Source of the DNA: JBEKCP01 sp049509515
GTDB lineage: Bacteria; Planctomycetota; Planctomycetia; Pirellulales; Thermoguttaceae
Direction of reading: 5' to 3'
Length of the DNA stretch: 64,000 nucleotides
Assembly: GCA_049509515.1 (NCBI GenBank)
Contig: JBEKZV010000030.1
Coordinates: forward strand, 1 to 64,000
Of the stretch, positions 10,386-18,426 are shown piece after piece; within the stretch, counting starts at the first letter, position 1, and each line of letters opens with the position of its first letter. Made by a program: the position numbers and the translations under genes. Below the pieces are notes generated by a model. The model was not told the DNA's origin. It did not search any database and saw only the letters and a program-made list of their open reading frames with translations.

Positions 10386-10590
10386 GACTTCCCCCTTTTC
10401 GCACCGCAGGTTGGCCGACAACCGGCCCTTCTGACATTCTATCGGCCGCCGGCAGCCCTCCAACCCATTTTCAACGGGCGGCAGCGCCCACTTTCAGGTG
10501 GTGCGGCTCCGTTGCCGAATGCCCATTCCACCCGGCTTCTGCGATCTGGTCAAGCCCTAGAATCGCATCCCCTTCGCCCAGTTTACACTC

Positions 10591-11769
10591 CTAGAACAAT
10601 GCCGCGGGATCGGCCTGGCGCACCTTGCCGAGCGCCCCCAGGCCGGACAGGCTACACATCCCCATCGTCAGCCCCAGGACGAGGAGCATCCGCAGGGCGT
10701 TCATCTCGATGGGGAGGTTCGCCAGGGACGAGGTCAGGGCGTACAAGCCCAGCGAGAGGACCCAGCCGGGCACGAAGCCCAGCAGGGCCAGCCCCAGGGC
10801 CTGCCCGAGCACCACGCGGGACAAGAAGCGGTTCGTGTAGCCCATCGCCTTGAGCGTGGCGTACTGGCGGATGTGGCTGGCCACGTCGCTGGAGAGCACC
10901 TGGTAGACGATCACCGTCCCCACCATCAGCGACACGATTACGCCGAGCTGAAAGATCATGCCGATCGACGTCTCGCGGATCCAGCGGTTCAGCTCGTAGT
11001 GGATGGCCTGGGGGAGGGTCAGGACCTCGACGTCGCCGGGCTGTCCGCCGGGCAACACTGAGCCCAGGCGGCGGCGGAGCTCGTCGGCGACCGCCTGCAC
11101 GTCGGCGCCTTTCGCCAGCCGCACCAGGCCGAAGCTCACCTCCTCGGGCGGCGCCACGGGCACCAGCCGCCGGAACCCGATGGTGTTGACCAGGATGCAG
11201 CCGTCGGCGGTCAGGCCCGTGCCCAGCGGGAAGTGCCCCACGATCCGCACCTTTTGCCCGCGGACCTCGGTCGCCACGCCCACGTCGGCGTCGGAGAACT
11301 GCCGGCCGTTCCGCGGTCCGAACTCCTTCCGCGCCTTGCGGTCGATCAGCACGAAATCCTCGTCGGTCAACATCTCCGCCTTGCGGCGGATTTCCGGCGT
11401 GGTGAAACCCGGCTGCTCCGGCCGAATGCCGATGGCCAGAATGCCGCGGGTCTGCTGCGTCACCGGCGACCGCCAGCGGGTCAGCCCGATCTGCAACGGC
11501 GTGACTCTCGCCACGCCGGGCACCTGCTCGGCCTGGTACAGGCGGGTCCGCGGGAACGTGTGGGTATCGGAAAGGTGCAGGTACTTGGGCGAGCGGATCA
11601 TCAAGTCGAAGTCCAGCGCGTTGAAGAACCGCGTGACGGTCGTCTCGAGGGAGCCCAGGAATCCCAACTGCATGAAGACCAGCACGACCGCGAACGTCAC
11701 CCCGGCGGCGGCGATGGCGGTCCGCACCTTGTTGTAGACCAGGTTGTGCCACGCCAGCGGAGTCCGCAT
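10591..11769 (-). CDS. devC: DevC-like ABC exporter permease (first copy)
   Basis: This 392-residue permease has the same layout as the one at 7753–8937: an N-terminal helix (AAAGVTFAVVLVFMQLGF), a periplasmic domain of about 200 residues, then three helices with the conserved YATLKAMGYTNRF loop and a RQADPAALF ending. It follows the membrane-fusion gene by 117 nt and is followed by the PIN pair, which separates it from the rest of the operon. The periplasmic domain differs clearly from that of the second copy, so the two are not a recent tandem duplication. Confidence 0.88.
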   Translation of the reverse strand: MRTPLAWHNLVYNKVRTAIAAAGVTFAVVLVFMQLGFLGSLETTVTRFFNALDFDLMIRSPKYLHLSDTHTFPRTRLYQAEQVPGVARVTPLQIGLTRWRSPVTQQTRGILAIGIRPEQPGFTTPEIRRKAEMLTDEDFVLIDRKARKEFGPRNGRQFSDADVGVATEVRGQKVRIVGHFPLGTGLTADGCILVNTIGFRRLVPVAPPEEVSFGLVRLAKGADVQAVADELRRRLGSVLPGGQPGDVEVLTLPQAIHYELNRWIRETSIGMIFQLGVIVSLMVGTVIVYQVLSSDVASHIRQYATLKAMGYTNRFLSRVVLGQALGLALLGFVPGWVLSLGLYALTSSLANLPIEMNALRMLLVLGLTMGMCSLSGLGALGKVRQADPAALF

Positions 11770-11818
11770 GGATGAGAGGGATCAGAGATTAGGGATTAGG
11801 GATCGGCAGAGCGCGGTC

Positions 11819-11866
11819 AATGGTCCCTGGTCAGTTGCCACTGACTACTGACCACGGACCACTGGC
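11819..11866. repeat. Imperfect inverted repeat of the TGGTCAGT type
   Basis: AATGGTCCCTGGTCAGTTGC pairs imperfectly with GTAGTCAGT and CCACGGACCACTGG across an irregular loop. Similar wording (CAGTGGGCAGTGGGCGGTGG) recurs at 48224–48262 and, reversed, at about 34952–34972. Just to its left, GATTAGGGATTAGGGATC is a short direct repeat. Confidence 0.5.
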
Positions 11867-11886
11867 CTTCCACGTTCCGCCTTCGC

Positions 11887-13089
11887 TCACTTCTCCGCCG
11901 TGTGGAGCTCGACGTCGACCTGCAAGTTCACGAATCGCGCCGCCTCGGCGCTGCCCTCCTTGTCCAACTCGATGCGGATGGGGATCACGTGGCGGTCCAC
12001 CCGGGCGAAGGGATCGAGGCTCTTCAGCTCCGGGGTGTTGACCATCCGGCCGACGGCGACGACCTTCCCCCGGAGTCCTTTCTCGTCGTGCGGGGGGTGG
12101 AACGCCGGGCTGCGGATGATCGCCGTCTGCCCGCGGGCCACCCGCCGGGCATCGACCTCGTACACCTCGGCCAGGGCGACCATCCGCTCGAGGTCCGCCA
12201 TGCAGAGGATGGGTTTCTGGGCGATGGACTCGCCGGCGCGGACGAAGATTTTCAGCACCGTGCCCTTGCACGGGGCCTTGATTTCGGCCAGGGCCAAGTC
12301 GGCCTTGGCCATTTCCAGGCGCTGCTGGAGCGACTTGACGGGGATGGCGGCGACGGCTTCGCTCTTGGAGGCCACGGCGGCGGCGTAGTCGGCCTCCGCC
12401 GCCTTCGCGCTGAGGTCCCGCGTCTCCTGCAAGCTCCGCAGCTCGGCCTTTGCGGCGTCCAGCTCCGTCTTGGCCCGGTGCGCCACGAGCTGCTGCCGCT
12501 CCAGGTCCTGCTGGGAGACGATCTCGTCGGACAGGCCGCTCGGCTGGGGAGAGGCGCGGAGATTGGTCAGGCGACCGAGGTCCTTCTGGGCCAAGGCGAG
12601 GTTGTCCGCCAGCAACCCGATCTTCTCTTGCAGGCTCTCGACTTGCAGGTCCTGGAGCTTGACCTTGTCCTGGCCCAGCTTGGCGGTGCGGATGCGGCTC
12701 TCGGCCAGTTGCGACTCGGCGTCGCGGCGTGCGGCGGCCTCCGCGATCTGGATCGCCAGCAGATCCACCTGTTGTTGTTTCAGGGCGCGGCTGTCCAGGC
12801 CGGCCAAGACCTGGCCCTTCTCGACCGCCTCGCCCTCTGCCACCGCCAGGCGCTCCAGGCGGTCGCCCGGAATGCCGCCCAGATCGATCACTCCTCCGGC
12901 CGGCTCCATCCAGCCCATGATCCGCACAACGCCGGAATCGGCCCCGCCGGGTCCATCCGGCGAAGACCCGGCGGCCAGCGTGTCCACCCTGCCGGCCAAG
13001 GGATTCGGCAGCCACCCGAGATAGCAAGCGATCGCGCCGCCCGAGAGGGCGACGACTGCCAACACGCCCGCGGCACGAACATGCTTCAC
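11887..13089 (-). CDS. devB: DevB-like HlyD-family membrane-fusion protein
   Basis: This 400-residue periplasmic adaptor is the first gene of the exporter operon. An uncleaved N-terminal anchor (VLAVVALSGGAIACYLGW) is followed by a lipoyl half-motif (GDRLERLAVAEGEAVEKGQVLAGLD). Then comes a long coiled-coil hairpin (about 110–270), the second lipoyl half (IKAPCKGTVLKIFVRAGESI) and a beta-barrel ending in FVNLQVDVELHTAEK. The start is a GTG at 13089 with GGGAG 6 nt away. It should bridge the inner-membrane permease and an outer-membrane channel; no TolC homologue is visible in the window. Confidence 0.88.
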   Translation of the reverse strand: MKHVRAAGVLAVVALSGGAIACYLGWLPNPLAGRVDTLAAGSSPDGPGGADSGVVRIMGWMEPAGGVIDLGGIPGDRLERLAVAEGEAVEKGQVLAGLDSRALKQQQVDLLAIQIAEAAARRDAESQLAESRIRTAKLGQDKVKLQDLQVESLQEKIGLLADNLALAQKDLGRLTNLRASPQPSGLSDEIVSQQDLERQQLVAHRAKTELDAAKAELRSLQETRDLSAKAAEADYAAAVASKSEAVAAIPVKSLQQRLEMAKADLALAEIKAPCKGTVLKIFVRAGESIAQKPILCMADLERMVALAEVYEVDARRVARGQTAIIRSPAFHPPHDEKGLRGKVVAVGRMVNTPELKSLDPFARVDRHVIPIRIELDKEGSAEAARFVNLQVDVELHTAEK

Positions 13090-13413
13090 GCCAGGCTCCC
13101 TGAATCTCGGGTAATCCGTCCTTGGGGGGGGGCCTCACAAACAAGGAACTTCTGTATCCATCTTTTGACCAACGTGGCCATTGTCAAGAGTTGCGTAGGA
13201 TGGAGGCATCGTGGCAACGTGCCGCACGGGGGCGTGGTGCCCGGCCGTAAGGCCAGCAATGAAACGGGGTTATGCCGCGGGCCGCCTCCGCGAAACAGGG
13301 GCGCGCTGCTTGGGAGCGGGTACGGGCCAAGGCTGCCGCTGTGAGACAATTCCAGGGTGCAAAGGGGTCAACGGCTCATCGCGGATGCCGGCGGTACACC
13401 GTCCGTGGGAGCA
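13090..13413. other. Divergent intergenic region between devB and guaA
   Basis: This stretch has no gene on either strand. It must hold the devB promoter on the minus strand and leads into the guaA promoter. I looked for a purine-riboswitch or T-box-like fold before guaA and saw none that I could defend. Confidence 0.5.
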
Positions 13414-13443
13414 TTGACAGGCCATTTTCGCCGCCCGTAGAAT
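13414..13443 (+). promoter_or_regulatory. Sigma-70-type promoter of guaA
   Basis: A perfect -35 TTGACA (13414–13419), an 18-bp spacer and a good -10 TAGAAT (13438–13443) lie 30 bp before the guaA start. This is the clearest promoter in the window. Confidence 0.75.
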
Positions 13444-13473
13444 ACTGTGTTTTCCAGCGGGCGAGCGTAGCGT

Positions 13474-15270
13474 ATGGCGCAGATCGTGGTTATCGACACG
13501 GGCGGGCAATACTGCCACCTGATCGCGCGGCGCGTTCGCCAGGCCGGCGTGCAGGCGGGCATCTCCGCGCCGGACCGCGCTCTGGAAGCGGCCGGCGGTT
13601 GCAAAGGAATGATCATTTCCGGCGGGCCGAGAAGCGTTTACGCCCCCGACGCGATTCGCTGCCCCCGGGAGGTCTTCACGGGACCTGTCCCGGTGCTGGG
13701 GATCTGCTACGGGCACCAGCTCATGGCCCACGCGCTGGGGGGCGTGATCCGTCCCGGCGTGTACCGCGAGTTCGGCGAGGCCCGCCTGAAGATCCTGGGA
13801 AAGGACACCATTCTCCGCGGCGTCGAGAGCGACACCATCGTGTGGATGAGCCACGGGGACGAAGTCGTGTCGCCGCCCCCCGATTTCGACGTCCTGGGCG
13901 AAACCGAAAACTGCCGCATCGCGGCGATGGTCAACCACCGCCGCACGATGTTCGGGCTCCAGTTCCACCCGGAGGTGACGCACACGCAGCACGGGCAGAC
14001 GATCCTCAGGAACTTCCTGTTCGACGTGTGCCGCTCGGTGGTGGACTGGAACATCGCCTCCCAGGTCGGCGCCGTCCAGGAGCGGATCCGCGCGGAGGTC
14101 GGCAATCGCAAGGTCCTGTTCTTCGTCAGCGGCGGCGTCGATTCCAGCGTGGCCTTCGCCCTTTGCGCCCATACGCTTGGCCCGCAGCGGGTGGCCGGAG
14201 TGTTCGTGGATACGGGCTTCATGCGCAAAGGCGAGCGGGCCCAGATCCAGGCGGCGTTCGGCGCCCGCGGCTGGAACAACGTCCGCTTCGTGGACGCGAG
14301 CCGCGACTTCGTCTCGGCCCTCCACGGCGTTTCCGACCCCGAGCAGAAACGCCTGATTATCGGAAATCAATTCCTGGAGGTGCAACGCAAGATCTCGCGG
14401 GACCTCGATCTGGCCTCCGGAGCGTGGATGCTCGGGCAAGGCACGATCTACCCGGACACGATCGAGTCGGGCGGGACCAAGGACGCCGCGAAAATCAAGA
14501 CGCACCACAACCGCGTCCCGGAGATCGCCCGGATGATACGCGACGGCCTTCTCCTTGAGCCGCTTGTCTCGTTCTACAAGGACGAGGTCCGCGAGATCGG
14601 CCGCCAGCTCGCCCTGCCGGAGCAGATGGTCGAGAAGCACCCGTTTCCCGGGCCCGGCCTGGCCGTCCGCTGCCTGTGCTCCGACCGTGACCATCCCGTT
14701 GCCCCCGGCGACGAACTGCGGCACATCGTGTACGGAAGGTACGGCCTGGATGCGGTGTCGGTCCCCCTGCGAACCGTCGGCGTCCAGGGGGATTACCGGA
14801 GCTACAGCAACGTCGTGCTGTTGGTCGGCGACGCGGACCTGGACACCTACGGGCAAGCCGCCACCAGGATCACCAACGAGTTGCCGGCCACCAACCGCGT
14901 GGCCTTCTTGGTGGCGACCCGCGGGAAGGAGAACGTCCGCTCCGCCTTCGTGCGGCGGAAGTTCGTGGATTGGGAGCGGCTCGAATTGCTGCGCGAGGCC
15001 GATGCGGTGGCCAACACGCTCTTGGCGGAGGCCGGGCTTGCAGGGAAGGTGTGGCAGTTTCCCGTGGTCCTGCTCCCCTTGAGCTTCGCCGGCGGCGAGA
15101 CGGTAGCCCTGCGTCCGGTTCTCTCGACCGACGCCATGACCGCACGCTGTGCGGACCTGCCCATGGACCTGATCCGCGCCATGGCCCGCTCGGTCCTGGC
15201 GATTCCCGGCGTTGACGCCGTGGTCTACGACGTAACGAGCAAGCCGCCGGCCACCATCGAGTGGGAATAA
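13474..15270 (+). CDS. guaA: GMP synthase (glutamine-hydrolysing)
   Basis: This enzyme converts XMP to GMP with ATP and glutamine. The N-terminal class-I amidotransferase has its nucleophile Cys78 in GICYGHQ and the dyad His165/Glu167 in LQFHPEVTH. The ATP-pyrophosphatase domain starts with the PP-loop SGGVDSS (219–225). The C-terminal dimerisation domain includes KHPFPGPGLAVRCLC. At 598 residues it is about 70 longer than the E. coli enzyme; the extra sequence lies mainly in the C-terminal half (VLLVGDADLDTYGQ and around). It stands alone with its own promoter. The second nucleotide gene of the window, hpt, is far away. Confidence 0.97.
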   Translation: MAQIVVIDTGGQYCHLIARRVRQAGVQAGISAPDRALEAAGGCKGMIISGGPRSVYAPDAIRCPREVFTGPVPVLGICYGHQLMAHALGGVIRPGVYREFGEARLKILGKDTILRGVESDTIVWMSHGDEVVSPPPDFDVLGETENCRIAAMVNHRRTMFGLQFHPEVTHTQHGQTILRNFLFDVCRSVVDWNIASQVGAVQERIRAEVGNRKVLFFVSGGVDSSVAFALCAHTLGPQRVAGVFVDTGFMRKGERAQIQAAFGARGWNNVRFVDASRDFVSALHGVSDPEQKRLIIGNQFLEVQRKISRDLDLASGAWMLGQGTIYPDTIESGGTKDAAKIKTHHNRVPEIARMIRDGLLLEPLVSFYKDEVREIGRQLALPEQMVEKHPFPGPGLAVRCLCSDRDHPVAPGDELRHIVYGRYGLDAVSVPLRTVGVQGDYRSYSNVVLLVGDADLDTYGQAATRITNELPATNRVAFLVATRGKENVRSAFVRRKFVDWERLELLREADAVANTLLAEAGLAGKVWQFPVVLLPLSFAGGETVALRPVLSTDAMTARCADLPMDLIRAMARSVLAIPGVDAVVYDVTSKPPATIEWE

Positions 15271-15275
15271 CAGGA

Positions 15276-15355
15276 GGGTGGGTCGACGGGCAGCGACCGG
15301 CCACCGACGCGTAGCGTTGGTCGGCGTTGGTCGGCGTTGGTCGGCGAGTCCCACC
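15276..15355. repeat. Repeat with tandem GTTGGTCGGC units
   Basis: The segment opens with GGGTGGGTCGACGGGCAGCG, passes through three tandem copies of GTTGGTCGGC (about 15315–15345) and closes with GAGTCCCACC. The ends are inverted relative to each other (GGTGGG...CCCACC). It is the reverse-orientation relative of the element at 5657–5755. It lies between two convergent genes, where it could also end transcription. Confidence 0.6.
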
Positions 15356-15363
15356 AGCTCTCT

Positions 15364-16185
15364 TCACGACCAGGCCGTAGCGGCCGGGGCCGCCAGGCTC
15401 AGTTCCTGATAGACAGCATCGATCACCTCGCAGTCGATCTCGGGCAACCGGCGGCCGGCCCCGGCCACCAGCGCCAATTCGGCCAACCGCCGAACGTGCC
15501 GCGGAATGCCGTGGGACAGCTCGTGCAGCCGGGCGATGGCCGGCTGTTGGAAGACGGGGGCGGCGCGGCCCGCTTGACTGAGCGAGCTGGCTAGAAAACT
15601 CTCGGTATCGCCGGGGGCCCAGGGCTCGATGTCGATGCGGAGTTCGGCCAGGTCCAACAGCGGGGCCCCGAGCCGCCCCAGCCCCTCGCGGCGGCCGGCC
15701 AGGATCAGCGTCAGCCGCGATTCGGGCGATTCGTCCGACTTGGCCAATCGCACCAAGTGGGGCAGCACGGCGTGGCTCGCCTGGTCCGCATCGTCCAAGA
15801 GCACGACTACGGCGAGCTGCTGGTACCGCGCCTCGGCCAGCCGGTCCTCGACCGCCCGCCACGCCCTGGCCGCCGACTCCGAGCCGTCCGGGCAACTGCC
15901 CATCTGGACGGCCAGCGAAGTGAGCACTTCGGCCGGCTCCATGCCGACCAGGTTGAGCCTGAGCACCGTCGCGCCGCGGCGGCAACGCTCGGCCGCAAAG
16001 ACCTGCAGCAGCAGTGACTTGCCGCTCCCGCCCGGACCCATCAACAGCCCCAGCCGGCGATGCTCGTCGGCCAGGAAGTGCAGCCGGGCCAGGGCCTCCT
16101 CGTGCGTCGGGCTCTGGTAGAACGCCCGCGGGTCCAGACCCTTGCCAAACGGCGATTCCCGCAACCCCCAATGCGACTGGTACAT
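15364..16185 (-). CDS. ExeA/GspA-like AAA+ ATPase
   Basis: This 273-residue ATPase starts MYQSHWGLRESPFGKGLDP, the typical opening of the ExeA family (also seen in transposition-type TniB/MuB-like ATPases). Walker A is GPGGSGKS (50–57), Walker B VVVLLDDAD (127–133), and a sensor region is seen at RLTLILAGRREG. GGGAGG 9 nt upstream supports the ATG at 16185. ExeA relatives help assemble type II secretion machinery in some bacteria, but many planctomycetes carry stand-alone versions of unknown role. It lacks a C-terminal peptidoglycan-binding domain. It is convergent with guaA and divergent from the next gene. Confidence 0.85.
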   Translation of the reverse strand: MYQSHWGLRESPFGKGLDPRAFYQSPTHEEALARLHFLADEHRRLGLLMGPGGSGKSLLLQVFAAERCRRGATVLRLNLVGMEPAEVLTSLAVQMGSCPDGSESAARAWRAVEDRLAEARYQQLAVVVLLDDADQASHAVLPHLVRLAKSDESPESRLTLILAGRREGLGRLGAPLLDLAELRIDIEPWAPGDTESFLASSLSQAGRAAPVFQQPAIARLHELSHGIPRHVRRLAELALVAGAGRRLPEIDCEVIDAVYQELSLAAPAATAWS

Positions 16186-16241
16186 CGGTCGAGGCCTCCC
16201 GGGCAGCGATATTTCCGGTGTCTTCGCTATAATCGGTAGAT

Positions 16242-16814
16242 ATGCCCCGGAACTTTCATTCATCACCCAGATTCTCGCTTCTCCAAAGAGTGGTAGTGGT
16301 GGAAAAACGACTGCCCGAGCCCAGTGAAGGCGGAATCCTGGCAGGACATGGCGTTATCATCTGGCGGTCATCGTGTTTCGTTGAGAAAGGCCGTTGGGGG
16401 GTGTTTGGTTGGCTGTACGTCGTGCATTTTCCCCAATCCGACACCTACGATGGCGTTGAAGAGTCCCGCCTGCTGCCAGCAGATGGGGTTGTGCCGCTGG
16501 CGTCCTGTCTTGGCCGTGACTTCGAGATCAGCTATGATCGTGATGGGGCCGGGCCAGCCGCCATCGCGGGAACCTTCCGCGTCCCAGGGGGCTTTTGGAA
16601 CACGTTCGTCTTCCACCCCGCGGCGGTCGAGGAACTCGCCTACGAGATCAGGATACCTGTTCGATTCTACTCGGGAGGGATTGCCAAGTACGACTTCGCC
16701 GTGCCGCAGGCGGCCCTCCTCGACTGCCGGTACATTGAAGAAGTACTGTCCCGGGTCTTCGACGCCCGGCAGTGGCGGCATATCACAGGGCCGCAGTCCG
16801 GTTGGTTGTGTTAG
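16242..16814 (+). CDS. Hypothetical protein
   Basis: The family is not recognised. Of the overlapping frames here, this one reads most like protein from about residue 48 on (GRWGVFGWLYVVHFPQSDTY, GTFRVPGGFWNTFVFHPAAV); the competing frames are Ser/Pro/Arg-rich or antisense. No signal peptide or domain motif is clear. The start is uncertain: the ATG at 16242 lacks a Shine-Dalgarno site, and a GTG near 16396 is possible. It is followed at short distance by two membrane-protein genes on the same strand, with which it probably forms a small operon. Confidence 0.45.
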   Translation: MPRNFHSSPRFSLLQRVVVVEKRLPEPSEGGILAGHGVIIWRSSCFVEKGRWGVFGWLYVVHFPQSDTYDGVEESRLLPADGVVPLASCLGRDFEISYDRDGAGPAAIAGTFRVPGGFWNTFVFHPAAVEELAYEIRIPVRFYSGGIAKYDFAVPQAALLDCRYIEEVLSRVFDARQWRHITGPQSGWLC

Positions 16815-16828
16815 ATGGAAGAACGCCC

Positions 16829-17197
16829 ATGCCTGTCCGCCAGCTAGCCCAGCTGCTTGCCCTGTTCGGGGCGTGTCTGGTAATCGTCGGCGTTGCCTGG
16901 GCAAGCGGAAGTGAGATCTTCCTGTTCATCCCCGGCCGCCGCGCCTGGGCCCATCGCCCACCAACACATCCGGGCGTCATCCTCGGAACCCTCGTCACCA
17001 GCCTGATACTGACTGTTTGGGCCCGGCAGACCGGCGTGTACTTTTTTGTCATCATGGCCGTCGGGATATTGCTCGGCAGCGCAGTGGGCTTTTTCGTCTA
17101 CGGGTGGACGCCTTCTGTGGCGCAGCATATCCTGGCCGTTGCCATGATTGCCACGAGCGTTTACGCCTGGAATCAAAAGTCCTACTTTGAGGAGTGA
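16829..17197 (+). CDS. Small integral membrane protein
   Basis: This 122-residue protein has about four hydrophobic helices (LAQLLALFGACLVIVGVAW, GVILGTLVTSLILTVW, VYFFVIMAVGILLGSAVGF, IMAVGI and a final one before NQKSYFEE). GGAAGA 7 nt upstream supports the start. The next gene begins 11 nt after its stop, so the two are likely cotranscribed. No known family was recognised. Confidence 0.65.
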   Translation: MPVRQLAQLLALFGACLVIVGVAWASGSEIFLFIPGRRAWAHRPPTHPGVILGTLVTSLILTVWARQTGVYFFVIMAVGILLGSAVGFFVYGWTPSVAQHILAVAMIATSVYAWNQKSYFEE

Positions 17198-17208
17198 GGG
17201 CAGGTAAG

Positions 17209-17751
17209 ATGTCTGACGATTCGTGGCATGAAGACGCGGCCAAGACCGCGCGCACCCTGCAAATCCTCGTGGCGGCGATGTGTGCAGGCATTCTCTTTTT
17301 CCTGGTGATCGCCCTCAGCATGGGCCCCGTGCTCAAGCCGCCTGCCACGATGCAACCGATCTCCCTCACCGTGATCGCCTTCGCCCTTGTCGGCCTTGGA
17401 CTTATCGCACGGGCGATCCTCCTGTGGAAGATCACCACGAAGGCCCGCCGTGAAATCCTCAGCGGCGCCTACACGCCCATCGATCCGAGCCGGCGGAGCA
17501 GGCCGGTTCCCTCGGCGGATGGCGGATGCCGTGATGCCAAGTATCTGTTGTCGGTCTTCCTGCCCAAGACGATAATCAGCGCCGCACTGTTCGAAGGGTG
17601 GGCGTTCTTTGCGGCGATAGCCTACCTGCTCGAAGGCAGCCCCGTCGGCCTTGGCCTGGCCCTCGCGTTTTGCGTGTTCGGCGAGGCGATAGACATGCCG
17701 CATCCTGACTACGCAGAAGGCACTTGGTTATCATCGTCAGCATCGTGCTGA
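17209..17751 (+). CDS. Membrane protein with a probable C-terminal frameshift
   Basis: Reading from MSDDSWHEDAAKTARTLQ, the protein has helices at about 20–42 (LVAAMCAGILFFLVIALSMG), 53–75, 125–145 and 150–165. The open frame ends in a poor tail (AEGTWLSSSASC). One frame over, directly following, sits a well-formed transmembrane helix, HLVIIVSIVLTVLLNLFF, running to a natural stop at 17790–17792 after WFLRR. The most likely reading is a one-base loss between about 17705 and 17720, so the intact gene would be 17209–17792. Whether this is a sequencing error or a real mutation cannot be told from one sequence. Confidence 0.6.
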   Translation: MSDDSWHEDAAKTARTLQILVAAMCAGILFFLVIALSMGPVLKPPATMQPISLTVIAFALVGLGLIARAILLWKITTKARREILSGAYTPIDPSRRSRPVPSADGGCRDAKYLLSVFLPKTIISAALFEGWAFFAAIAYLLEGSPVGLGLALAFCVFGEAIDMPHPDYAEGTWLSSSASC

Positions 17752-17809
17752 CCGTGCTGCTCAACTTGTTCTTCTGGTTCTTGCGGCGGTAAGCCTGCGA
17801 GCCCGCCGA

Positions 17810-17971
17810 TCATTCGGGCTCCCGCGCCGACTTGTCCGGCACGGCACCGGGCGTGTAGGCCATGATGAAGACCCGCTGGTCCGGACTGAGCGGTTGGCCC
17901 AACATCCCTTCAATCGCCTGTCGCTCGCTTGCCGGCAAGTCGTTCACGTTTCGAGACGACGTGGATTCCAT
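17810..17971 (-). CDS. Small antitoxin-like protein, 53 residues
   Basis: MESTSSRNVNDLPASERQAI then a short GMLGQPLSPDQRVFIM segment, ending in charged residues. The pattern LPASER...ALE..LGQPL...Q.V.I resembles small planctomycete and cyanobacterial proteins found beside toxin genes. There is no toxin next to it here, and its Shine-Dalgarno site is weak. It is convergent with the membrane-protein operon. Confidence 0.5.
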   Translation of the reverse strand: MESTSSRNVNDLPASERQAIEGMLGQPLSPDQRVFIMAYTPGAVPDKSAREPE

Positions 17972-18300
17972 GTTGGAAGTATAACCTGGTTGGCTCACCG
18001 TGACGACAAGGGACGCCCCGGCGGAAAGGCGGGGGGCCCGCCGAGCAGTTTGAATACCCATTTGTTTACCTCCACGGGTAGCGGAGGAGCAGGTTTGTTT
18101 GGGCTGCTGCTCTAAGTTATTGTCCCACAGCGGCTTAATGGTGCCGAGGCCCCCCGTCGCAGGGCGCGTCGGAGCGGGGGCGCAACTGGCCTCCCAGTTG
18201 CCCAAATTCTCAATACCAGGTGCGTCCCAGTTTCGCGGCTCAATAGTAGCCGCGGCCCCGTTCCGCGGCCTCCTCCTCCCGGTCCTGTTGAGCGTCCGTG
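17972..18300. other. Intergenic region with hairpins
   Basis: No gene is supported. A perfect 8-bp hairpin, GCAACTGG/CCAGTTGC with a 4-nt loop, lies at 18182–18201. A GC-rich dyad (CCGCGGCCCCGTTCCGCGG) sits near 18250–18270. Either could end transcripts from the polyphosphate operon; neither has a T-run. Confidence 0.45.
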
Positions 18301-18426
18301 CTATCTCGGGGGAACCTGCTCGGCAAAGAGATCGTGCAGCAAGAATTCACCGGCTGGATCGTTTAGCAGGACGGATCGACCTTCGGTAATGTACCGCAGT
18401 TCGATCGCGATCCCAAACGACCTCAC
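18301..18426 (-). CDS. Possible 41-residue protein coupled to ppk
   Basis: A GTG begins on the base directly after the ppk stop (TAAGTG). The frame reads VRSFGIAIELRYITEGRSVL, then LNDPAGEFLLHDLFAEQV, and ends at 18301. The sequence is less biased than random frames of this DNA and the position would allow reinitiation after ppk. There is no ATG and no homologue I recognise, so this is tentative. Confidence 0.3.
   Translation of the reverse strand: MRSFGIAIELRYITEGRSVLLNDPAGEFLLHDLFAEQVPPR

Noticed and set aside
13090..13413. A riboswitch before guaA
   Set aside because: The promoter at 13414–13443 leaves a leader of only about 23 nt, too short for one, and no conserved fold was recognised.
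16368..16904. Minus-strand 178-codon frame over the hypothetical gene at 16242
   Set aside because: It has no Shine-Dalgarno site, crosses the start of the next real gene, and the plus-strand frame reads better.
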